Assembly: GCF_002364335.1 (NCBI RefSeq)
Contig: NZ_DEXW01000045.1
Span: 1 to 35,499, forward strand
DNA: 35,499 bases
Reading direction: 5' to 3'
Source: Winogradskyella sp. UBA3174
GTDB taxonomy: Bacteria > Bacteroidota > Bacteroidia > Flavobacteriales > Flavobacteriaceae
Position numbers and translations under genes: made by a program. The notes below the pieces were generated by a model, which saw nothing but the letters and a program-made list of their open reading frames with translations, was not told where the DNA came from and searched no databases. Below are positions 15,413 to 21,174 of this stretch, piece after piece; the first letter of the stretch is position 1, and each line of letters opens with the position of its first letter.

Positions 15413-16183
15413 TTATTTTTTGTGTTTTACTAATAAATCCATCAAAGTAATTGATGCATCTTCCATATCATTTACAATGCTATCAATCTTAGCGATGATA
15501 TAATTATAAAAAATTTGAAGTATAATAGCTACTATAAGACCAAATACTGTCGTTAAAAGTGCTACTTTAATACCACCTGCTACTAATGAAGGGTTCATAT
15601 CACCTGCAGCTTCAATCTTATCAAAGGCAGAAATCATACCGATTACTGTACCCATAAAACCAAGCATTGGCGCTAAAGAGATGAATAAAGAAATCCAAGA
15701 CACATTCTTTTCTAATTGTCCCATTTGAACACCACCGTAAGCTACAACAGCTTTTTCAGCAGCATCAATATCTTCATCAGCTCTGTCTAGACCTTGATAG
15801 AAAATAGACGCAACAGGACCTTTTGTATTTCTACAAACTTCCTTAGCAGCTTCAATACCACCAGAAGCTAAAGCGTCTTCTACGTTTTGAGTTAATTTTT
15901 TAGTGTTTGTTGTAGATAAGTTTAAATAAATAATTCTTTCTATAGCAATTGCTAATCCAAGAATTAAACATAATAATACAATACCCATAAAGCCTGGGCC
16001 ACCTTCAATAAAACGCTTTTTTAATTCTTGATGAAACGTCAAGTCTTCTTCTGCCGGAGCATCGCCTTGAGTTACAGTTGTTACAGTTGTTGCACTTGTT
16101 ACAGCTAATGTTGTTGCATTTGCGTTAACAGTTCCGATAGCCATTAAACAAGTTATGGCGAGGATAGAAAATAATCTTTTCAT
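15413..16183 (-). CDS. exbB: MotA/TolQ/ExbB-family proton channel protein
   Basis: A 256-residue protein that begins with a signal sequence (MKRLFSILAITCLMAIGTVN), followed by an Ala/Thr/Val-rich segment. Its first membrane helix (GFMGIVLLCLILGLAIAIER) and the MotA/TolQ/ExbB domain follow: EKNVSWISLFISLAPMLGFM at about 158-177, GTVIGMISAFDKIEAAGD, then VALLTTVFGLIVAIILQIFY. ExbB pentamers with ExbD transmit proton motive force to the outer membrane. N-terminal signal-like extensions are common in Bacteroidetes ExbB. It is the first gene of the cluster; tRNA-Ser lies 74 bases upstream on the same strand. Confidence 0.93.
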   Translation of the reverse strand: MKRLFSILAITCLMAIGTVNANATTLAVTSATTVTTVTQGDAPAEEDLTFHQELKKRFIEGGPGFMGIVLLCLILGLAIAIERIIYLNLSTTNTKKLTQNVEDALASGGIEAAKEVCRNTKGPVASIFYQGLDRADEDIDAAEKAVVAYGGVQMGQLEKNVSWISLFISLAPMLGFMGTVIGMISAFDKIEAAGDMNPSLVAGGIKVALLTTVFGLIVAIILQIFYNYIIAKIDSIVNDMEDASITLMDLLVKHKK

Positions 16184-16257
16184 TGTTCTTAATCTTAATT
16201 TTATTAGTTAAAGTGTTAAAGATAAAAAAAAAATGTAACTCTAGCGTAAAATATAAG

Positions 16258-16345
16258 CAGAGAGGAAGGGATTCGAACCCTCGATACCCTTTTGGAGTAT
16301 ACACACTTTCCAGGCGTGCGCCTTCGACCACTCGGCCACCTCTCT
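16258..16345 (-). tRNA. tRNA-Ser (anticodon GGA)
   Basis: On the minus strand the 88-base element has a 7-bp acceptor stem AGAGAGG / CCTCTCT with discriminator G, a D arm starting TGGCCGAGTGG, an anticodon stem CACGC / GTGTG with the loop CTGGAAA (anticodon GGA), a long variable arm as in type II tRNAs (TACTCCaaaagGGTA) and the T arm GAGGGTTCGAATCCCTTC. Length, long variable arm and GGA identify tRNA-Ser. The 3' CCA is not encoded (the next bases are CTT) and must be added after transcription. Confidence 0.95.
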
Positions 16346-16420
16346 TTAAATTTTATTTAAAAATTACAGACCACCAAATAACGAAAAAAACTTTGAACAT
16401 TAAAATTTAGTGCGTTAATT

Positions 16421-17446
16421 TTAGGACATTTCTCCTCTTAAAGGTGTTTCAAATATTAATTGGAAATTATTTGACCCTATTTTTTCACCTAAGAGATACA
16501 TTAGTTTAGTAATTGCAGCCTCTGTTGTAATATCTCTTCCAGAAATTACACCAATGGATTTAAGTTGTGAGCTTGTTTCGTATTGACCCATAGCCACACT
16601 ACCACCAGCGCATTGTGTTATATTAATTATATAGAGCCCATTATTAATAGATGCTTTTAATAAATCTATAAACCACTGTTCATTTGTTGCATTACCAGAA
16701 CCATAGGTCTCTATAATCAAACCTTTTATTAATGGACTCCTAAGTACAGCTTCTATTATAGGTTTTGAAATACCCGGAAATAGCTTAAGTATGCCAACAT
16801 TAGTATCCATTGCAGTTCGAACAATTAATTTTTTATCTACGTTGGGCTTTAGTAAAGCGGCTGTATTAACTTTTAAATGCACACCCGACTCAGCTAAATG
16901 CGGATGATTAAGAGAGTCGAACGCTTCAAAATGCTCAGCGTTTATTTTAGTAGTTCTATTGCCTCGGTATAATTTATATTCAAAATAAAGAGCTACTTCT
17001 CTAATAACTGGTATTCCATTATTCTGTAAAGATGCCATTTGAATAGACGTAATTAAATTCTCTTTAGCATCTGTTCGTAAATCACCGATTGGTAATTGAG
17101 ACCCTGTAAAAACGACAGGTTTATCTAAATTTTCTAACATAAAACTTAATGCAGAGGCAGAGTAACTCATAGTATCGCTTCCATGCAAAACTACAAAACC
17201 ATGAAATTCGTTATAATTAGTTTCAATAATTTTAGCAATATCTGCCCAGTATTTTGGGCTCATATTAGATGAATCTATGGGCTCTAGAAATGAAACAGTT
17301 TCAATATTACAGTCTAAAAGACGCAGCTCTGGTATCCTAGTAAGGATGTTTTCAAAATCGAAAGCTCTTAACACACCTGAATCTGCATCTTTTATCATTC
17401 CGATAGTACCACCAGTATATATTAATAAGATGTTTTGCTTTTGCAT
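16421..17446 (-). CDS. ansA: Type I L-asparaginase
   Basis: Hydrolyses L-asparagine to aspartate and ammonia. Both catalytic signatures are visible: IYTGGTIGMIKD at residues 9-20 (first Thr nucleophile) and VVLHGSDTMSYSASALSFML around residues 84-103 (second Thr with Asp). PVVFTGSQLPIGDLRTDAKEN is also typical. There is no signal peptide, and the 341-residue length fits the cytoplasmic type I enzyme and not the periplasmic type II. The stop of tatD at 17449 is just upstream, so tatD-ansA is very likely one transcript. Confidence 0.94.
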   Translation of the reverse strand: MQKQNILLIYTGGTIGMIKDADSGVLRAFDFENILTRIPELRLLDCNIETVSFLEPIDSSNMSPKYWADIAKIIETNYNEFHGFVVLHGSDTMSYSASALSFMLENLDKPVVFTGSQLPIGDLRTDAKENLITSIQMASLQNNGIPVIREVALYFEYKLYRGNRTTKINAEHFEAFDSLNHPHLAESGVHLKVNTAALLKPNVDKKLIVRTAMDTNVGILKLFPGISKPIIEAVLRSPLIKGLIIETYGSGNATNEQWFIDLLKASINNGLYIINITQCAGGSVAMGQYETSSQLKSIGVISGRDITTEAAITKLMYLLGEKIGSNNFQLIFETPLRGEMS

Positions 17447-17448
17447 AA

Positions 17449-18216
17449 TTAAATTCCGAATACGGATTTTGAATTTTCTGTTGTAATTTGAGCTAATTCT
17501 ATTTCATCGACACCGTAAAGTTCGGATAATTTTTCTAATACCTTGTTAATATATAAACTTTCATTGCGTTTTCCGCGATAAGGTTTGGGTGCTAAATAAG
17601 GTGAATCTGTTTCTAAGACTATATGTTTTAAATCTATTTGATTTATAAACTGATCTATTTTTCCATTCTTAAAGGTAACTACTCCACCAATACCTAATTT
17701 CATATTATAGGATATAGCTTGTTTTGCCTGCTCTAAAGTGCCCGTAAAACAGTGAAAAATACCATATAAATCATCTGATTTCTCTTGTTCTAAAACTTCA
17801 AAAATTTCATCAAAAGCATCTCTACAATGAATTACAATTGGAAGCTGATACTTTTTTGCCAAATTAATTTGATATCTAAATGCTTCTATTTGAATAGCAA
17901 GTGTGGTTTTATCCCAGTATAAATCTATTCCTATTTCCCCTACCGCATAGAATTGTCTTTTCGCTAGCTGTTCTTCAACATGTTTTAATTCTTCTTTATA
18001 ATTATCCTTAACATGTGTAGGATGCAATCCCATCATTAAAAAAACATGTTCTGGAAAATCCTTTTCTAGTTGAAACATGGATTCTGTGTATGTCGAATCT
18101 ATTGCAGGAATAAAAAAGCGTTTTACATTGGCATCAATTGCGCGCTTTATCATCTCTAATCTATCGGTATCAAAAGCTTCACTATATAAATGAGTGTGTG
18201 TATCTGTAATAATCAT
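17449..18216 (-). CDS. tatD: TatD-family metal-dependent deoxyribonuclease
   Basis: A 255-residue TIM-barrel metallohydrolase. Metal ligands are seen in order: DTHTHL (residues 5-10), GEIGID, HCRDAF, HCFTG and ETDSPYL near residue 200. TatD enzymes act as 3'-5' exonucleases or D-aminoacyl-tRNA-independent DNA repair nucleases in the cytoplasm. I chose the ATG at 18216 (MIITDTHTHLYSEAF): a longer frame back to a TTG at 18267 adds 17 residues not found in the family and crosses the promoter box at 18221-18228. Two bases separate it from ansA downstream. Confidence 0.94.
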   Translation of the reverse strand: MIITDTHTHLYSEAFDTDRLEMIKRAIDANVKRFFIPAIDSTYTESMFQLEKDFPEHVFLMMGLHPTHVKDNYKEELKHVEEQLAKRQFYAVGEIGIDLYWDKTTLAIQIEAFRYQINLAKKYQLPIVIHCRDAFDEIFEVLEQEKSDDLYGIFHCFTGTLEQAKQAISYNMKLGIGGVVTFKNGKIDQFINQIDLKHIVLETDSPYLAPKPYRGKRNESLYINKVLEKLSELYGVDEIELAQITTENSKSVFGI

Positions 18217-18220
18217 GCTG

Positions 18221-18228
18221 CAAAAGTA
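18221..18228 (-). promoter_or_regulatory. -7 element directly upstream of tatD
   Basis: Read on the minus strand, TACTTTTG (complement of 18221-18228) matches TAnnTTTG perfectly. It ends only 4 bases before the ATG at 18216, so transcription would begin at or next to the start codon and give a leaderless or nearly leaderless mRNA. Confidence 0.5.
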
Positions 18229-18276
18229 AATGTTTAGTACGTTACACCATTTACTATATTTACACAAATTGATAAA

Positions 18277-18717
18277 ATGGATACACTTAAAGATTATCTA
18301 CTCAATAAAGGCTATTCTAAAATAAAGTTGAAGTTTACTAAAACAAATCATTTTGAAATAAAGGCTTCTATAAATGGTATTAAAGGCCAATTTATTTTAG
18401 ACACAGGAGCTTCTAGTAGTTGTGTGGGATTTGAAGCTATAGAACGTTTCAATTTAAAAGTTAAGGATTCTGAGATAAAAGCTGTTGGTGCTGGTGCATC
18501 TAATATGATGACCAAAATTTCGAAATCAAACCACTTAAAAATTGGGAAATGGAAAAAAACACGTGTCGTCATTATCTTATTTAATCTAACGCATGTAAAT
18601 GAAGGTCTGGTAAACCATAATGCCGAACCAGTAGACGGTATTATAGGTGCTGATGTTTTAAAAAAAGGGAAAGCCGTAATTGACTACGAAAAAAAATACT
18701 TGTACTTAAAGTTATAA
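18277..18717 (+). CDS. Retropepsin-like (clan AA) aspartic protease
   Basis: A 146-residue single-domain protein. The catalytic loop is FILDTGASSSCVG (about residues 39-51), the DTGA hallmark of pepsin/retropepsin-like proteases, and the second conserved turn is PVDGIIGADVLKKGKAVIDY near residues 114-133 (hydrophobic-hydrophobic-Gly). Like retropepsins it would need to dimerise to form the active site. No signal peptide or membrane helix is seen, so it should be cytoplasmic. Many Bacteroidetes encode such clan AA proteins with unknown targets. It is divergent from tatD (60 bases apart) and upstream of the response regulator by 57 bases. Confidence 0.82.
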   Translation: MDTLKDYLLNKGYSKIKLKFTKTNHFEIKASINGIKGQFILDTGASSSCVGFEAIERFNLKVKDSEIKAVGAGASNMMTKISKSNHLKIGKWKKTRVVIILFNLTHVNEGLVNHNAEPVDGIIGADVLKKGKAVIDYEKKYLYLKL

Positions 18718-18774
18718 GATTTCTAAAATCTGAAGAATCTTCCTATATTTAACTAGATTACAATTAATAGCAAA

Positions 18775-19398
18775 ATGAGCCCTTCCATAATAATTGCAGA
18801 TGATCACCCTTTGGTACTTAAAGGTCTAAATGATTATCTCACAGAACAAAGTTTTAATGTTTTAGCCTGTGCCAAAAACGGCAAAGAAGCCTTAGCTCTT
18901 ATAAAAGCACACGATCCAGATATCGCAATTTTAGATATTAAAATGCCTTTTTTAACTGGTTTGCAAATTGCTGAGCACTGTAAAAAAGCCAAATTATCAA
19001 CTAAAATTGTTCTTATCACCTTCGAAAAAGATGAAGAAACATACAACAAAGCTAAATCTCTTGGTGTTTTCGGTTATGTACTTAAAGAATTTGCTTTAGA
19101 AGAAATAGAAAATTGTATATCATCCGTAATTAAAGGTAAATCATACTTTAGCCCTGAGTTGCTTAATTTTTTAGAAATTAAAGTTCTGCCAAAACATTTG
19201 GATGCATTGACAAAACACGAAATGATTATTGTTAAGCATATAGCAAAAAACAAAACAGGTGTAGAAATTGCAGAACTATTATCAATATCTCCAAGAACCG
19301 TAGAGAAACATAAAAGTAATATTATTAAAAAACTTCAGCTAGAACGCAAACAAAATAGTCTCTTGATTTGGGCAAAAGAAAATTCGAATTTTATTTAG
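18775..19398 (+). CDS. NarL/FixJ-family response regulator
   Basis: A 207-residue two-domain DNA-binding response regulator. The receiver domain (residues 1-120) has the acidic pair Asp9-Asp10, phospho-acceptor Asp54 (AILDIKMPFLTG), Thr82 and Lys104 (GYVLKEFA), so it is complete. The LuxR/GerE HTH lies at about 143-205 (LTKHEMIIVKHIAKNKTGVE, then SISPRTVEKHKSNIIKKLQL). No histidine kinase is encoded nearby, so it is an orphan regulator in this window. Immediately downstream are two perfect 7-2-7 inverted repeats (19415-19436 and 19571-19590) of the type bound by NarL-like dimers, good candidates for its own sites (inference). Confidence 0.94.
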   Translation: MSPSIIIADDHPLVLKGLNDYLTEQSFNVLACAKNGKEALALIKAHDPDIAILDIKMPFLTGLQIAEHCKKAKLSTKIVLITFEKDEETYNKAKSLGVFGYVLKEFALEEIENCISSVIKGKSYFSPELLNFLEIKVLPKHLDALTKHEMIIVKHIAKNKTGVEIAELLSISPRTVEKHKSNIIKKLQLERKQNSLLIWAKENSNFI

Positions 19399-19414
19399 TT
19401 TGAGAATATATTAA

Positions 19415-19436
19415 ATATACGTAAAGTTACGTATAT
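19415..19436. promoter_or_regulatory. Inverted repeat 1, candidate NarL-type operator
   Basis: ATATACGTAA - AG - TTACGTATAT, a perfect 10-2-10 inverted repeat whose core TACGTAA-AG-TTACGTA has the 7-2-7 spacing known for NarL-family dimers. It starts 17 bases after the stop of the response regulator gene. The core is repeated exactly at 19573-19588, 155 bases away. Confidence 0.65.
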
Positions 19437-19459
19437 GTAGTACCTTTTTTATACTGACC

Positions 19460-19471
19460 TTTACATTGTTA
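19460..19471 (+). promoter_or_regulatory. Promoter-like box 1 (TTTACATTGTTA)
   Basis: TTTACATTGTTA contains TACATTG, one base short of the TAnnTTTG -7 consensus. It starts about 34 bases after the centre of inverted repeat 1. The same 12 bases occur at 19616-19627, about 35 bases after the centre of inverted repeat 2, while the sequence in between differs. A site centred 40-50 bases upstream of the transcription start is the usual place for an activator. Confidence 0.5.
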
Positions 19472-19472
19472 T

Positions 19473-19556
19473 TAATTAAGGGTTAATAACGAGCTATTAA
19501 TTAGTTCTTAGGGGAATTAGTAAGCCTTGGATGAAAATCCAGGGCTTATCTTTTTT
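19473..19556 (+). ncRNA. Candidate short terminated RNA
   Basis: If box 1 is a promoter, the transcript would start near 19473 and end at the terminator at 19522-19556, about 80 bases. It holds a small hairpin (TTAATA 19483-19488 with TATTAA 19495-19500), a single-stranded G-rich stretch (TTAGGGGAATTAG) and the terminator hairpin. No coding frame of any length with a start is apparent. The start is inferred, and the same terminator could simply end the response regulator mRNA. Confidence 0.35.
19522..19556 (+). terminator. Intrinsic terminator in the response regulator downstream region
   Basis: AAGCCTTGGAT at 19522-19532 pairs with ATCCAGGGCTT at 19537-19547 (one T-G wobble), a 4-base loop GAAA, and then ATC and T6. 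The GNRA tetraloop and GC content make it the strongest hairpin of this spacer. It is 124 bases after the response regulator stop, rather far for a simple gene-end terminator. Confidence 0.82.
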
Positions 19557-19570
19557 AAAAAAATATGAAA

Positions 19571-19590
19571 AATACGTAAAGTTACGTATT
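19571..19590. promoter_or_regulatory. Inverted repeat 2, candidate NarL-type operator
   Basis: AATACGTAA - AG - TTACGTATT, a perfect 9-2-9 inverted repeat with the same 16-base core as repeat 1. It lies upstream of the small gene at 19707 and 15 bases after the terminator. Confidence 0.65.
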
Positions 19591-19615
19591 GTATCGTATC
19601 AAATTTATTCGCAAT

Positions 19616-19627
19616 TTTACATTGTTA
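19616..19627 (+). promoter_or_regulatory. Promoter-like box 2 (TTTACATTGTTA)
   Basis: An exact copy of box 1, placed about 35 bases downstream of the centre of inverted repeat 2. It would drive the short membrane-peptide gene at 19707 with a leader of roughly 75 bases. Confidence 0.5.
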
Positions 19628-19706
19628 ATAATCAATGCCTTAAATGTAATTCTTACAAATCTACATTTACTTTAAAGTAAATATCTTTTTAAAAAAGTCA
19701 ATACGT

Positions 19707-19820
19707 ATGGAAGCAATGAAAGACAATACCGGAAAAAAGGACAAATTATTTATAGTGCTTCTTATTCTAAGTTCTGTAATAGTAATATCTGCAAATATTG
19801 CAGTTAATTTTTTTAGTTAA
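19707..19820 (+). CDS. 37-residue single-span membrane peptide
   Basis: The frame starts at ATG 19707 and reads MEAMKDNTGKKDK, then a hydrophobic helix (LFIVLLILSSVIVISANIAV) and a short NFFS end. A Lys-rich N-terminus before one membrane span is a sensible small inner-membrane protein. A second ATG (Met4) could also be the start. It has no recognisable family. It sits behind inverted repeat 2 and promoter-like box 2, and a strong terminator follows 30 bases later, so it looks like a complete transcription unit. The short length keeps the confidence moderate. Confidence 0.5.
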   Translation: MEAMKDNTGKKDKLFIVLLILSSVIVISANIAVNFFS

Positions 19821-19850
19821 TTTTAGTTAGTAAATTTTATTCTAAGAAGA

Positions 19851-19880
19851 AAAAGCGCCATCGTAATGATAGCGCTTTTT
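19851..19880. terminator. Bidirectional terminator between the small gene and sucB
   Basis: AAAAGCGCCATC at 19851-19862 pairs with GATAGCGCTTTT at 19868-19879 (one mismatch), loop of 5, with A-rich 5' and T-rich 3' flanks. It lies between the convergent gene ends at 19820 and 19905 and fits termination from both sides. Confidence 0.85.
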
Positions 19881-19904
19881 AGTATTATAGAATAAAAATT
19901 TCAG

Positions 19905-21137
19905 TTATAGCTCTAAAGCTTTTTTAACGTTGTTGTTCATTAATAATTCTACAGGACTCTCTAGTGCCTCTTTTATTGCTACTAAGAAACCTACAGATTC
20001 TTTACCATCAATAATTCTATGATCATAAGATAATGCGACATACATCATAGGGTGAATTTCAACTTTACCATCTACAGCAATAGGACGTTGAAGAATATTA
20101 TGCATTCCTAAAATTCCACTTTGAGGTGGGTTTATAATTGGTGTCGATAACATACTTCCAAATACACCTCCATTAGTAATAGTAAATGTACCTCCTGTCA
20201 TTTCATCAACAGTAATGTTTCCATCTCTAGCTCTAATTGCTAATCGCTTTACTTCAGATTCTACTCCTCTAAAGGATAAGTTTTCAGCATTTCTAATCAC
20301 AGGAACCATTAATCCTTTTGGACCAGAAACTGCAATACTGATATCTACGAAATCGTAAGACAACATTTCCTTACCATCTATCATAGAATTTACGGCTGGA
20401 TACATTTTTAATGCTCTCACAACAGCCAGTGAAAAGAAACTCATAAATCCAAGACTTACTCCATGCTTAGCCTTAAAGTTTTCTTTATGTTCTATACGTA
20501 ATTCAAATATAGGTGTCATATTAACCTCATTAAATGTGGTTAACATAGCAGTCGTGTTTTTAGCTTCTACCAAACGTTCAGCAACTTTGCGACGTAACAT
20601 CGACATTTTGCTATGCGATGTTCCTCGGCTTCCACCTGTAGGTGTTCCCATAGATGGCAATGCTTTTACAGCATCATCTTTAGTGATTCTGCCGTCTTTT
20701 CCTGTTCCAGAAACAACATTGGCCTCCATACCTTTTTCGGCTAAAATTTTCTTAGCAGCAGGACTAGCAGAACCAGTGGCGTAGGTTTTTGTTTCGGCGA
20801 CAACTGGTTTTGGCTCCTCCTTATTAGGTGCTTCTTCTATCTTAACCGTTTTTTCTGTCACCTCACTAACTTCTGGTTTTGCAACACTCGTATCAATTAA
20901 GCAAACTACGGCTCCAACAACTACGGCATCTCCTTCTTCATACCTGTTACCATCTTTATCGGCTAATGTAATTATACCACTTGCTTCAGCTGGTAATTCT
21001 AAAGTTGCCTTATCACTGTCTACTTCAGCGATGGCTTGGTCTTTTTCTACATAGTCTCCGTCTTGCACTAACCATTCTGCAATTTCTACTTCAGTAATCG
21101 ATTCGCCTGGTGAAGGCACTTTCATTTCTAAAATCAT
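19905..21137 (-). CDS. sucB: 2-oxoglutarate dehydrogenase E2, dihydrolipoyl succinyltransferase
   Basis: E2 core of the 2-oxoglutarate dehydrogenase complex of the TCA cycle; it moves the succinyl group from lipoate to CoA. The lipoyl domain is at residues 1-80 with the lipoylated Lys in EVDSDKATLELPAEASG (about Lys43). A Pro/Glu/Lys-rich linker follows, then the E3-binding domain (ASPAAKKILAEKGMEANVV, about 124-142, with GTGKDGRITKDD). The catalytic domain from about 180 ends with the acetyltransferase motif SYDHRIIDGKE (about 372-382). The 410-residue length is normal. It is 37 bases downstream of sucA, so one operon. The specific name SucB rather than an acyltransferase of another complex rests on this linkage. 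Confidence 0.95.
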   Translation of the reverse strand: MILEMKVPSPGESITEVEIAEWLVQDGDYVEKDQAIAEVDSDKATLELPAEASGIITLADKDGNRYEEGDAVVVGAVVCLIDTSVAKPEVSEVTEKTVKIEEAPNKEEPKPVVAETKTYATGSASPAAKKILAEKGMEANVVSGTGKDGRITKDDAVKALPSMGTPTGGSRGTSHSKMSMLRRKVAERLVEAKNTTAMLTTFNEVNMTPIFELRIEHKENFKAKHGVSLGFMSFFSLAVVRALKMYPAVNSMIDGKEMLSYDFVDISIAVSGPKGLMVPVIRNAENLSFRGVESEVKRLAIRARDGNITVDEMTGGTFTITNGGVFGSMLSTPIINPPQSGILGMHNILQRPIAVDGKVEIHPMMYVALSYDHRIIDGKESVGFLVAIKEALESPVELLMNNNVKKALEL

Positions 21138-21174
21138 GCGCTTTATATTTATTTAAGCTCTAATTTGAGTTGTA

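Noticed and set aside
16183..16410. A 75-codon plus-strand frame over the tRNA
   Set aside because: It runs through the antisense of tRNA-Ser (GRDSNPRYPFG is the usual false translation of a tRNA) and has no gene features.
18217..18267. N-terminal extension of TatD from a TTG at 18267
   Set aside because: The added residues are not part of the TatD fold and the region contains the -7 promoter element and the divergent promoter of the protease gene.
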